The notes under the pieces are model-generated. The model saw only the letters and a program-made list of their open reading frames with translations, ran no database searches and had not been told where the DNA came from. The translations under genes and the position numbers were made by a program. A DNA stretch of 64,000 bases, taken from positions 50,875,147-50,939,146 of the forward strand of contig JAMPIT010000894.1 of NCBI GenBank assembly GCA_026261815.1, in the 5' to 3' direction. Positions 40,817-53,403 of this stretch are shown here, one piece after another. The stretch comes from Monarcha castaneiventris obscurior (lineage: Eukaryota > Chordata > Aves > Passeriformes > Monarchidae). Position 1 is the stretch's first letter, and the number at the start of each line of letters is the position of its first letter.

Positions 40817-43800
40817 AATCACAGGAGATTTCTCAAGCTATGAAGATAGAGTTTACATGACATGATTAATAGGCAAAAGAAAGTACACTCCATGGTCCTC
40901 TGGTTAGAAAGGTCGTACTGGAAGGCAGAGAAAGTGCTACAGTTCCTGCTCCCCAAAATATCTGAGTATTTCATATAAACCATGATGGAAACAACAGGTA
41001 GACATTCATACACCTTATATTCCACAGTATTATCCCAACCACCGGATCATAAATTTCATTCTTGTTTACTTTTTCACTTGAATGAATATTTAATTATTTC
41101 ATGGTAACAGAACATATTCCTGCCTTATAAACTGCTACTTAGAACTCTCACATGGGAGAGAGAAAAGTGAGGGAGCCAAACTCCGTCAGGAAGGAGTGTA
41201 TGCATCACTGTATCACACACACCTTGTGTTGTTAGTGCCTGTACAAGTAAATGCTTCCCAAAATTAAAAATGAACTATTCACAGGTATTAATGCTGGACT
41301 ACAGGAAAAAAAAAGGAATAAATAACACCATTTCTGTAATACTTTATCTCTAAAATATTATACCATCCCTAAAATGGGAAACTTTAGGAAACCACTTCTA
41401 AAAGAAACATCAAGAATAAACTGAGTCACAGCCATCTCGGGTAAAATCCACAGATCTAACAGAAATCAGGAGAAATCATACACTGAAAGTCCAAGTTTTC
41501 TGAAACTAAACTGGCAACCCCACTTGAAAACATATACTTCTTTAAATATAATTATCATCAGAAATATGAGATTTCAGATTTGTGACAGATGGTCTTAATT
41601 TTTGTCTGTCAGCGTGATCAAAATCATTAATGGCAAAGTTTTCACAACCTTAGATTTTGCTCAGGCCCAGACCTGAAAATAACCTTTTCTTGGAACAGAA
41701 AGATGAAAAATCATCTACCTTAACTATAACTTGATTCACTACAGAAACTACAGTCCTAGACCTACTCAAAGGTGAAGAACATACTAATAATGTCCAATTA
41801 GAACAAGAAAATAAAGAATATATAATACTCAAAAATGCTGACACCTAGCCTCAGTTTATGTTAGATATACTGACTGAAATAAACTAAAATTCATGAACAT
41901 CAAGTATAAGCTCATGAACCTTTAGCTTGATTTTAGAAGTCCAGGTCTATAAACCCTGATACTATTTTTTAATTCTTGTCCCTGATCTAATAGTTTTAGT
42001 CCTTTAAAAAGAAAAAACACAAACCTCATGAAAAACAAAATACTGCAATCATTCCAAACAACATTGCTCCAAAATTAACCACCTTTAAAGCACAGAAAAC
42101 CTTGTTGCTTTAACAATGGGGTATTTAGACCAGCAGGAAACTACACAGGGCGTGCTTTGAAACAGCCCTATTCCCACTCATTTTCCCGTCCCCCAACCGC
42201 AATTCCAGGCATAAAGGATTCAAGATTAGGGTGAAAAGCAAGAACAGAATCTTGAAGCTTACTGTGGACTTTAGCTTCAGTCTCCTTGTTTGCATTAAAA
42301 CAGATGTCAATCCACACTGCTCAACCTCTGCTTGCTCTAACCTAAGCTACTTTCTAAGCCTAAACTTAGTGGAGGGAATCCACTACTTCCAGAAAGTACT
42401 GGCTTCTCTTACAAGATCTTCTGAATTTTACTATGAATCTCCCTTCTGTGCCCTTGCTCTGCTTATCTAAGATCCTAAACCTAACTGAAAGATGCTCCTT
42501 GAATACAAAATAGGCACCCACAAATGTCTGAAAAATAAACACAGCTACACAGGCTATCACTGACTTCACAGCATCTTCCAAAATGCAACTACAGTTCCAT
42601 CTGGAAGACTCTCGGGGTCCAGAAGGCCAAATCTCATCATTAATCTCAGCATTTCCCAAGACAATTCTGTTCAGAACTCCTTTAGCCACTCCGAGCTCAC
42701 GTGAATGTTTTTGCCTGTAATCAACAGCAGACAACAGTGCTTTGCATCCTGAGTTTGCCTCACTCTAGCACAGGCTGCAGCAGAGCCCCAGGGGGGAAAA
42801 GGCACTGCTCACATCTACTGACAACTGCTCTCAGCTCTCTTCAGCAGAGCTGCCAAACTACACAAAATACTTTGGTTCTACAGCCTTTCCTCTCTTAAAC
42901 CCAGCCTTCCCTAAAGACTGTGAACACCATGATGCCTGCAACTTAAAAAATGGGGTTTCATATCAGTTGATAACCATTCACACTTTACGGTTCTGGATGT
43001 TGCTGAAGTCATCAACAGTACATGCACAGGGGGCACAAACTTGCTGAGCTCCAATGCCATGCTTGACTGAAAAACCTGCAGGTTCCAGCCTTTGAGAACT
43101 AAAGGAGAAGAGTTATATCAGTTGATGCAAGTACCTCAGTTTGATTCCAAAAAATGAGAAATATGCCTCCCTACATTCCTGACTCTCCTCACCCTAACGG
43201 TCATCCCCTAGCCCCCAAAGATATAAAGCTAGGAATTCATCACTGCATAGTAATTAAGAACCAGACTTGCATATCTGTCAGTGTCAAGGCCTCATTTTAA
43301 ATCACAGAACCCTTCAAATTACTGTAGTAATTCAGGGTTGTGATCATTCTGCTAACAAACATAAGGTCTGGACAGAATGACAGTCCAGGTGACCCAAAAT
43401 ATTAGAATAAGTTATCCCAATCTTGCTATCTGCACAGAGTCATCTTCAAGGACTGCTGAAGTGAGGAATGAGCCCATGTTCTGCACTTCCAAAACTGCTT
43501 AACAATAATCCTTACTCTTAGTTGCAGTACTCACATACATAGTAGATGTATCCCTCTTCTTAATTAGACATTCAAACCCACTCCAACCACCTTCAGTATA
43601 ATTTGCCACATTCTCTGGAATATAACCCCAAATCCCATCCTCAAATACAAAGATGCTATAGACGGATACCTTTGGCACTTCCATTCAGGAGATGCTGAGC
43701 CCTAAAAGGTCAGAAGCACCATTGGAAAGGAAGGAACTGATTTTTATCAATATTTTTGAGGGCATGTTTACCCTGGTCTCTTAGTTTCTCATGAAGATAG

Positions 43801-44560
43801 CCTATTCTGCCCTGTTGCCAGTTTTTTTCAAGGATGCTTGACACTTTACATCTGTATTAGAGAACTGTAAATGTACTTCACATTGATTAGAGAACCCAGA
43901 GGTTTTAGGCCCTTTTTCCAAAGGACTGTGAGTTTGCCCAGAAGAAAACTTGTAATCAGTTTTTACAATTGGTTATAAAGATGTTTCAGTTAATTGGCAT
44001 ATCTGACACAATTCTTGTATCATGCAAATCTGCTCAGCCCTTCCCAGTGTGCAGTTACCACAGCCAAGAGTAAAGAGGATCAAAGAAGTCTACCAGAATG
44101 AGCTGTGTGTTCAGATACCAAAATTCAACATATTATGATACTACATTAGTAACCCTACACCGATGATCTAATGAGTCAAGACTGGCAGAAATACACAACA
44201 AAAACTACCCCACAGTGACACTGACATCCCTAAGTTCAAACAGACTCATCAGACAAAGGATGACAAAATTGTTATGCAAGATTTACAGATGGAATGTGTA
44301 AACATAGAAAGAGGCTGATTCAGGTCCACATACTAAGTTAGTGGCCAAACCCAAAAGTAAATACATATTTCTTTACTCTATGTTTATAGCATATATAATC
44401 TAATTTGACCTAAAAAATCCGATGTCCTTTTGTTTTCAAAGTTATATTTGGGTGCCTGTAAGTTGAGTGAGACAGTAGCTAATATGGGAACTTGGAATTA
44501 TGGGTGAAAAATCTCCTTTTATTTTCCTTTATTGGGAGTCAAATTCTGCTAGCATTGAGC
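40817..44560. other. Gene-free sequence with minus-strand open frames
   Basis: The segment from about 42.1 to 43.7 kb is less AT-rich than its flanks. It holds minus-strand ATG-started frames of 61, 122 and 61 codons (42125-42310, 42366-42734, 43499-43684), separated by multiple stops. None has a domain or family motif I recognise. The 122-codon frame has a hydrophobic run around residues 60-75 that could mimic a membrane segment. The pattern could be a decayed element, a noncoding transcript or chance. I do not call a gene. Confidence 0.45.
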
Positions 44561-45020
44561 AGGGAGAGTTCAGAAAACACTCCTCAGTTCCTACTGGGCT
44601 TTGCCTCACCATAATGGAGGGGAGGAGGCAAACCATAGTTCTATTCTCCAAGGGGACATTTTGGCTGTCATCTGGAACTTCATAACCGAAGCTGAGCATG
44701 GGCACAGGACTGCATTCCTCCCTTATGCCTGTGGGAGGCCATGGCTAACAGCATCCCTTTCCCAGAGGAAGTGGGAATTGGCCACTTCGGCAAGGAAAAA
44801 AAGGAAATATGTGTGCTTGGCTTTGATTTCAACCGAGAAGTGGCACCTGAATGCTCAGAGGCAATTAAGAGCCCCTCTCAAACGTGACTCTTGGCTGCAA
44901 CTCAGCAGCTGTTCAAAGAGTCGAACAGAGCTGAATGAAGTGGACAAACTTACCCCTCGCCATGGGACCCATGCAGGTAAAAGCTGTAACGAGAGCCTAG
45001 GTAATCTGAATACTTGATAA
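44560..45020 (+). other. CpG-enriched segment with exon-like features
   Basis: The segment has the longest open frame of the window (44601-45017, 138 codons from ATG) and at least seven CpGs between about 44685 and 45000, in a region otherwise poor in CpG. A good splice acceptor context (pyrimidine-rich ...CCCTTTCCCAG, exon from 44766) and a strong donor (CAG/GTAAAA after 44976) would bound a 211-base exon that stays open in the same frame. The predicted peptide is basic in the middle and has no recognisable domain or low-complexity repeat. It may be an exon of an uncharacterised or noncoding transcript, a young insertion, or chance. No partner exon was found. Confidence 0.2.
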
Positions 45021-46005
45021 GTTAGAGTACAAACTCTGGCTGTCTGCTGGGTTTAGCAGAGGACATAAAGTTTAAATCTCAGATCAGTGCCCTAACCAAA
45101 ACACCTGTTTCCTGTGGCAGCAATACTTTGTTTTATAGTGCCCTGACAACCAACCCTCATGAGAGCTCAACATGCCAGCTTCATTGTAAAATCGATGAAT
45201 CAAAAGCGTTCAGCACCTTACAGGACCTATGATTGGTAAGAAAGACTTAGACTCTCTTCTTGTTATCATGACAGACAAGACACTACAAAAATCACAAGGA
45301 GAAAACAGACCATCAGTCATCCAGTAATTATATAGCAACTGCAAGGCCATTTAGTTACTGTGGGATAAGCAATAGAATGCTTAATAATTTAACCAATTAC
45401 CATTCATTATAATAGCCAGGTTGGCATTTGATGATCCACAGGGGTCTTACCTGCCTCTCCACATACCCAGCATTCAGTGTTGCCATAGTAATGTTGGTCA
45501 CACCTCTCCAGTTCAACTTCTGTCAGTATTAAGTATAAATTCCTATTTCTAGAACTATTAAGAATAGGTTTACGAAAGTAGAAATTATATAAGGCACTGC
45601 TGAAGGCCATTTTTACGGCACCTTTGGATTCTGACAGGTGTGCTATTGCCTCATCCATGGGTCCAAAATTTGTTTCCAACATGCTGTACTTATTTGACTG
45701 ATATATTTAAGACATAAATGTAAAGGTGTCGCTCCACTGGCCACAAGACTGAAATCTACAGCACTTACACGGTGGTGCATTAAAATGACTGAACAAAGCC
45801 TTCATCACATTTTTTATTGGCTAACCTACACATAGTGATAGTTTTCCTTTTTTTTTCTAATGGTTGTAGTGATTAGAGTCACATCTGGTGGATAAATATC
45901 CCATTGCTGTTCTCCTATAGAAAACAGCAGTTAAATAACATTCAGAAATTTTGAGTGTATTTGTTAAACCTAAAACAATATTGCAGTGTCTTGGTTAATA
46001 CTTAA

Positions 46006-46080
46006 GGGGGGGTTTTGGTTTTTTGCTTTTTTTCTATTTGTGTTGGGGTTTTTTGTTATTTGGTTGTTGGTTTGGTTTTT
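46006..46080. repeat. G/T-rich low-complexity tract
   Basis: About 75 bases on the + strand consist almost entirely of G and T. The tract starts with a run of seven G, and a GGGG follows at about 46044. Later G runs are mostly pairs. The strand asymmetry is striking, but the G runs are too short and uneven for a canonical four-run G-quadruplex. Confidence 0.85.
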
Positions 46081-46950
46081 CTAATCATTTTTAGGTACAC
46101 AGACACAATAAAAAGGAAGCATGAAATTTTTTATAGCCACATTCAGTGAGTCTTTCCATTGTCTTTGATAGACTTAGTGTGGCATTTTCACTCAGGAAGA
46201 GGCTTGTAAGAGAAAGAAATTATTTCACTGCTCTAACTTCTTATTCAGAAAGGGAAAGGCTGCCCATCCTTCCTTATAATCCTATTTACGTTCTCAAATC
46301 CAGTTTTCAGTCTCATCCCTTCTGTTGCAATCATTTGAGCTTAAAAAGCCAGAAATCCTGGACAACATTACCTCAGGAAAATTTGTGTCTGGTCACTGAC
46401 TTAGTTTTCCTGGCTCAGTTGTAGTTCAAGGTCTGTTACAAACCTGAAACCCAGGACAAATGCATGAAAAAAAAAGTACAGAGGCTGAGTTGACCTGGTC
46501 CTAATTTTATCAGAGAAGTTGATTCAGGGCTTTGATTCAAGCCATGTGAAAGGTGTGAAAATAAAGGAATTCATTCTCTCACTTCACTTTAACTTTTTAG
46601 GTAAAGTTTAAAGAAAATTGGAGTCTATGAATCCACAGAGAATGAAACTAAAATAAGCAACTAGAAAATAAAATCACTAACATGGCATGCTAAAGAGCAT
46701 GTTTTACTCTAACTTTTAATTATTCTAAAGAATACCTTTTCAGATTATTCCCTAGACCATGGTGTTGCAAGAGTCAGAAGGGACAACAAAATTCTGTTAA
46801 CATGTCAAGGTGAAACAGGGCACCTGCTACATTAAGTTCATGCAATCCCTCTGGTTTATACACATTGCACAGAATCCTACCTACAAAATTTAGAGCAGCA
46901 ACTAGTGTGGAAACTCAGGGCTGATAATACATATAGAGCTAAAGCTGGGG

Positions 46951-46964
46951 AAAAAAAAAAAAAA
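46951..46964. repeat. Poly-A tract (A14)
   Basis: Fourteen consecutive A after GGGG. Confidence 0.9.
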
Positions 46965-47508
46965 GGCAGTTTAAAAAGGGATTAGGGAACGTGAAAAGGG
47001 AGATGGGAAATAAAATGTTTAAAATACAGGCAAGTGCGGGATCTCTCTCCCACAAACTTATTTTGGCTTAAGAGATGCTAGCAGGTGGCAGATATGTGAC
47101 TGTGTGGTTGTCAGTCAGACCAGAACTTTTTCTAGAGTTCCTTAAATGAAGCATCTCTCGGAGGAACCATACAAAGTAATTATGGTAGGTACTTAAGCAA
47201 ATGGACTGTTAATAACTAGATAGAGGTGATAAGCCTCCCAGGCCAGCTGGAGACCTGTTAGTGAAAAAGAGAAAGGAAATGAAGAGTAGAATCTGTTTTA
47301 TTAGGGAAAAGGATTCTGTAAAATATTGTCTGATCTAATTTGTACAAAAATAAGATTTAAAATAAAACAACAAAAAACACCAACAACTTGTCATCAACAA
47401 ATTATATCATTGATGCTGAAATCTGCTGCCTATTTTCAGTCTCCTCTTTCTTAAATCCTGGCTGAAATAATTTATGACTGATTTGTTTTGTTGTCCTAGA
47501 AGAACTGA

Positions 47509-47521
47509 TTTTTTTTTTTTT
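47509..47521. repeat. Poly-T tract (T13)
   Basis: Thirteen consecutive T. Confidence 0.9.
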
Positions 47522-48013
47522 GAGTTGATGAATGGCATGACTTTCAAAATTTCTTCTATTCTCTATAGTGTATTCCTATACTCTGAGGAATTATAATTGC
47601 TATCAAAGGATATTTACCCAATATACCTTGTGATGGTCTCTCTAATGAGCCATAAGTTTTCAGAAGAGGTTTGAAATACTAAATGTGGAAATACTGGGAA
47701 ACTTTTCCTGTGTAGTCCTTAACAGCAGTGGAGAGAAGAAATGGAAAGTACAATGAGATCCAGGCTCACATGTAGAAAAAACAGATATTAGAAATATATT
47801 ACTGCACTGCCTGGACAACTCTAGTGAACTGCAGAAGGGACACAAGAATCTCCAGGGCCGGGGTACTGGATAGTAATTAATCAAATTAATTATAACAATA
47901 TAATTTCTTACTTGTATACGTTACTCAAGAAAATATGAATAAGATTTTTGTGTCTCAGCTTCTATTAAATCAAACTGAGAGAATCTGGTGACCAAAAAAT
48001 AAACTCTTCAACT

Positions 48014-48037
48014 ATTTCAAGAATTATTTCAAGAATT
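48014..48037. repeat. Perfect 12-bp tandem duplication
   Basis: The unit ATTTCAAGAATT is present twice, head to tail, without mismatch. Confidence 0.9.
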
Positions 48038-49319
48038 ACAACAAATAAGACTTGTCATCAGATTCTCGGGTAGTGAGATCTTTTCTTGTGTTATCCTTTC
48101 TTCCCTTCTCTTTCTTTTACTTATACTTTTTCTTAAGTGCTACTTTTATGCTTTTATATTGCTATATTGCTATAGATAATAACAACCAAAACAGCTACAT
48201 ACCTGCTTTCCATTGTAACCAAATTGCTCTGAAACAAACCTTACATATATATATATTTACAAACACCATCATTCAGTGTCTTTTCCTTCTAATCTGCCCC
48301 AAAGGTCAATTAACAAGAACCTGGGTTACTGTGGCCTTTGTAGGGGTGGGTGGTAACAGACTGTCATCTCAATTATTTCTTTATTCATGGGTGGCAGACC
48401 TAGCAGAGCACCTCACCTAGCCAGCCTTCCCAGAAGAAATATATACAAAAAAATCATCTTGTGCATTACTCAGTATTTTTTGACTTTCTGTCAAAAAATG
48501 AAAAGCATTAAGAAAAAAAGCATCTCATTTTTTGAAGAAGTGATTTTGTCAAAACCAGACAGTGCTTGTCTCATGTATCGTACTTTTTTTCCCCTTAATA
48601 TTTTCAACAGTATAAACCTCTGGGTTTCCAGGGAAATATTTCACGAAGAAACCTTATGCTTTGTTTTTATTTGCATGCTGAATTGCAAGTGTATTATTTT
48701 ACTTTTCCCTCTGAGGTTAGTACAAAACCAGAATCTTCAGTGGGGCTGATGAGCAGCAGAATAATACATATTTTTGTCTCTCCCTTCCCTCAGGATCTTG
48801 ATCTAAATGAAATTGCAGCTAGAAGATATTTGAAACTGACAGGATATCAGTTGTGAAAAAAACTCTCATTGTTTTTACACATCCCAAAGTAGAAATGAGT
48901 AAACAGAAATATATAAATATATATACAGAATGGTCATTGAGGTTTAATGAATTTGCTTGAGCCAAACTTGACTTGGTACATGTTATTCATTCTGTAATGA
49001 CCATTAAGAACACTCAGGCATAAGCAGGCACTGGAAAGAAAAAGGATCAGATTGAAGGCATCTAAATAACAATGTTCCAATTCCAAATACATTCATTCAC
49101 ATGAAATTCTCATTTAAGCGCTGATCTTAAAAATAACGCACCTCAGTTTACACTGTACAAGTTTTGTCAGATGATCTGGAATGCTTAAAATTTATGTCCA
49201 CTACTTTTCAAGGTAAGCATCATTACCAACATCTTTTTAATTAAAGGCTTTTAGTCAGGTTCTTGAGTCAGACTTATGACAATAGGAATTTAAAGTTTTT
49301 AACTTTGACTCTAATCACA

Positions 49320-49374
49320 CCTTTTCTATGTCTTTCATACCTTTTCTATACCTTTCTTATTTTACCTTTTCTAG
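49320..49374. repeat. Clustered CCTTTTCTA pyrimidine repeats
   Basis: The word CCTTTTCTAT occurs at 49320 and 49340. A variant, CCTTTCTTAT, follows near 49351, and CCTTTTCTAG starts at 49365. The spacing is irregular, so this is a degenerate local repeat rather than a clean tandem array. Confidence 0.6.
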
Positions 49375-50049
49375 TATGTCCTGTTTTCTAACACTTACAT
49401 GGAGAAAATTTTCTAGAAATACAAGTTATTTATCTCAGATTTTAACTCTCCAAACAATAGGCCATAGAAAAAAAGAAACCTGGACAAAAATGTCAGTAAA
49501 TATTTTTGACTAATGTATACATTCAAAAACTTTGTGACCTTTCTGTCCTCCTCAGACCCTAGGGATAGACATAAACCTGAAAGGAGAAAAGGAAAACAGA
49601 CAGTTTGTTCCCAAAAGTTCCCAAGAAATCACCATTTTACAAGCTGTTTCTTCAGCTTTTGCAGTGGGCTGAAACAACATAGACTTTGCACTGCATTAAT
49701 ATTTCTGGAGACCAGTGCTTCTGACACTGCCTTGGCAAGCTATCTCTATCCAGTCTGTGTTTTCTGATGTAAAACCAAGTAGCTGCGTGTGGGAAAACTT
49801 ACTGTCAGATGTTCTAGAATTGTTCTTCCAGAGTATTGTGGATCACTTTGTAAAGTAAAAGCCTGAAAATGCTAGATAATTTCAGAGGCTCAGCACTGGT
49901 CTGCTAATATGCCAGGAAGAATAAGCAATTATGATTTTCATCTAAGCAACATATGCTGTTTGCTGTCCTGTTCTGAACAGCTGTAGGTTAGATGCTGTTA
50001 AGATTAGGCCCCTTCTCTCCTCCATATTTCAAAATTCAAATTAAACTAA

Positions 50050-50480
50050 AATAACAGCACCTGCTGAACAAAAACACTATTTCAAAATGTGTACTTGCAC
50101 ACAATTACTATGAAGAGGCTGGCCACCATTGTTACCAGTCTATTCTTTCTGAATGGAAATGGCAGAGAAGTTTTCGATGCAGCTGCAGCTCTTCAATTGT
50201 ATAACTAGTGCTGGCCCCAAGCCAACCCTCAAGAACTCAAGTGGCACCAAAAGATACTATATTGATTTGCAATCGAACATAATAGGCCATCAGCTTAATT
50301 ATTACTGAAGTGACAAGGTTCTGGATATTTCATATTTATATTTCTGAGGCCTGTGAAAGATGAATGTAAATCTTTTAAATGCCTACATTTGCATATCTTC
50401 AGAAGGGTTGAGTGCTCTTACTGTATTCATAGCCTGTGAAAGACCTAAAGGACTGGCTATTCAACTCAGGTTGCTAGATC
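50050..50480. promoter_or_regulatory. Candidate conserved noncoding element or enhancer
   Basis: A repeat-free block carries several strong transcription-factor-type words. These are the palindrome GCAGCTGCAGC near 50180, a homeodomain-type TTAATTATTA at 50296-50305, and a POU octamer ATTTGCAT at 50387-50394. The 12-base word GCCTGTGAAAGA occurs twice, at 50349 and 50432. The texture resembles developmental enhancers in vertebrate gene deserts. Whether it is conserved or active cannot be read from one sequence. Confidence 0.25.
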
Positions 50481-52396
50481 ACACAGTCACTTACTTGCAT
50501 AAGGAAACAGGGCTATAAAATGAAACACATTCCTGCAGGAAAATATCCCCAGATCTCTTGTGGACACCAAAAAAAAGGTATGCTGGTCACTGATACCATC
50601 CTCATGGACATTTTCTTTCCCCTTTTACCTTTGGAAAAGACTGCTTGGGTGCAAGAGACTGAATTGGCATCATCTACCACTGTCATCATCTCCCAAAATA
50701 CCTATTGAACAGAGTTATTTCTTCACACTGGCTCTCACCTCAGCTTTATGACAGAAGGTCTGCAAACAGCACTCAACATTTGGAAGAACTGTTTGTTATT
50801 GGAATGCAGGAACATTTACTGGCTAGACAGTGAGATGAAGACCCAGGATTTCAATGCTGTCATCTCTATCACACTAAGTCATCAGCTAGCCAGCTCCTAA
50901 TTATATGCTTCTGTTTGTCAGGTGTACACATATTTTTTGCACTCAGATCCTATAACTCTACTCACTTAGAATCATTTAGACAGACTGTTTTAATTATACA
51001 AAGAATCACTTCTATTTTAATGACCTCAAGGCCATTTCTTCACATGCCCTGTACCTCTCATCTTCCATGCAGGTTGCTCTGTTGCTAGGTCACAATTTTT
51101 ACTGAGCACATATATACACCAAGCAGTGTTTTCTCATATACTCCTAGTCTCTGAATGGCAGTTGTCCTCAAAAGTGTTCTCTTTTGCTTACCATTGGCAT
51201 TTGTTGTAAATTCCTTTTTGTATGTGGATTCCTTATATTGTTTGTGGATAGCTGAGAAAGAAAATAATTGTTTCTCCTGTTCTCAGGGAGTTAAACAAGA
51301 CATAAGTGAAAACATAGTTACAAATATGAAAACACTCATTTCTGGATTTGTAGAGCGGAGGAAAAGATTTGTTGCAATGCTCATACTCTATCTCCTGTTG
51401 GTAACATTATTCTCAAAGAATTCAGGTTTATATACTCAAGTATCAATGCCCTCTACTGGAGGGAGTATGCCTAAACTCCTGGTGCTGAATGTCTTTTCTA
51501 GGGCTATCCATTTGGTGACTTTTAATCACTACTGAAAGAGAAGGCCAACAGATGACTAGGAAACAGGTTGTCACTGGAGATCTACTGGGTCCTATAAGAC
51601 AATAACTTCATTAAACTTCATATTAAAGAAGACCAGGACTTAATGCTTTCAACAACAACAACCACAAAAAGAGAGAAAGAAGTTTCTCAAATAAAATGGA
51701 ACAAGTTTGCAGGAAAAAGTTTTTCTTCATTGTCTGCTGATAAGCTCAAACACAGCATCCAACCTCCTCCCCACCAAAAAAAACCTTCTAACACTCCCCC
51801 TCCCCTTGTCAAACCCCCAAAACTTTAATTTGCAACCTCAAAATTTTCCAAAACAGCTAATGACTGTGCTCTTCAGGAATTCAGCTTGACACTTCAATAC
51901 TATTCGAAAAAGCAGACCAGTTTGCACATTTCCACTTGGCTCTTAATGTAAACACAAACAATTTCATAACTGAAATCCCATTTAAAAAAAAAAGGAACAC
52001 TAAAAACCCCAGACAAGAATTCAGCTTTGCCCTGAGCAGGTGTTAACTTATGTAAAATTCCTGGCTCAATGTCTGTGATGGATTTAGGAAAACAGAATGA
52101 ATTTTAGTCATATTCCTGTAGTGTAGAGTTTTCTTCCCTTTATTTTTTCCTTCCCTTTCTAGTGTACATAGATGCTGATTGCTCCATTTTAACAGTATTA
52201 CAGGAGAGGCAGCTCACACCACACCTGCAATCACTGTTCATTATCAAAAGGGTTTAAACCAAAGGAAAATGAATTCTCAAGTGTGAGTCAAGCAAACAAC
52301 ATTATATGAACCACTTTGTCTTCACACAAAAATGCCTAAATGCAAACAAAGCATTCCTGTGAACATGTGCTGAGAAAGAGTGAGCCAGATACAGGA

Positions 52397-52430
52397 TTAG
52401 TTTGAAAATTTGAAATTTAGTTTGAAAATT
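52397..52430. repeat. 14-bp direct repeat, 20-bp period
   Basis: TTAGTTTGAAAATT occurs at 52397-52410 and again at 52417-52430. Confidence 0.85.
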
Positions 52431-53374
52431 AGGCCATTGTCTAGCCCACAGAGTTACAACTTTGTAAATGTTAAGTACTATATGAAGTGAGTGTCTCTTC
52501 TCCATCTCCTGGAAACAGCACTGTGTTTCTGTCTCAAAGAGCACAGACATATTGTCTGTGCTCCCAAGAGAATTCAGTGAGATCAAAACCACTAATTTTG
52601 GTCAGGATTGGGGTGTATTGCTAGAAAAACCTGGGGGGCTTTGTGTTTTAATTGCTAATAAATGCAATAACTTAGGTAGAAATGTACCTGTGAATGCATT
52701 GATAGAGTGGATCAACATAATTTTTTCTCACTTATCTTGAAAGTAGAATATGATTTCCTAACCAGAAACATTCCCTTTTTTTCGTGTCATTTTCCTGTCA
52801 AAAATAGGATAATCATGGAAAAGAAACCAGTTGGATATAGCACTTTGGAATGTGAGATCTTTTGATGATGAGTTTTTAGCCATACATATGGAAGACACTA
52901 GAAGGGAAGGAAGAACTTAGAGAGGCCAGGAAAAAGGGAACACACAAGACATAGAACTAGTGAGGAAAAAGGGCTTTTCCAGTTTGGAGGCAATTTCCTG
53001 CAATTTCATTTGGACAGCCACTTGCCACAGAACTAACAGAGTAAAGTATTTGAACACTGATGCCAAGAAAGCTGCAAGGAACGGACTTCCAGTGATTCAA
53101 AGGGGCAGTCAGACCTACCACTCAGGCACTGAGAATGCTCCTGTGGGATGGCAGAAGTGGTCAGCAAGGAATCAATCATTTATGACTTCTGCCAGCGCAA
53201 TCCCTGCAAAGTGTCCCAGGCTAAAACCAGACTGATAACAAATCACAGGCTTTGTAGTCCTGTAAAGGGAAAAGAGCTGTACAGCAACCACCTGCACAGG
53301 CAATTTTGCAATGAAAGGATGCAAAGATGAAAATTGGGCCATTGTTACTAAGTAGCTGAGAATCCAGCTGAGGT

Positions 53375-53403
53375 TTTTGTTGTTGTTAAAAAGAACAACA
53401 AAA
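53375..53403. repeat. Inverted repeat with 10-base arms
   Basis: TTTTGTTGTT at 53375-53384 is the reverse complement of AACAACAAAA at 53394-53403, separated by nine bases. It arises in simple-sequence DNA and need not be functional. Confidence 0.75.

Larger units (their letters stand above)
45021..50049. other. Gene-free AT-rich sequence with simple repeats
   Basis: No exon is supported. Contents include the G/T tract at 46.0 kb, A14 at 46951-46964, T13 at 47509-47521 and a perfect 12-bp tandem pair at 48014-48037. A pyrimidine-rich stretch lies near 48.08-48.13 kb, a short (AT)n run near 48243-48256, and a cluster of CCTTTTCTA words lies at 49320-49374. Two overlapping frames of 120-122 codons at 48.05-48.75 kb are rich in Phe, Leu and Ile simply because the DNA is T-rich. 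They are not credible genes. Confidence 0.55.

Noticed and set aside
43170..43230. Resemblance to mitochondrial coding sequence, considered as a nuclear mitochondrial insertion
   Set aside because: Only a few C-rich words were suggestive. The flanking sequence does not follow any mitochondrial gene I can recognise.
48794..48856. Possible short exon after a pyrimidine-rich ...CCCTCAG acceptor
   Set aside because: There is no good GT donor before the stop codon, and the 20-residue peptide matches nothing I know.
51155..51535. 126-codon frame with a hydrophobic, signal-like N-terminus
   Set aside because: T-rich DNA gives hydrophobic residues by default, and the rest of the frame has no domain or conserved pattern.
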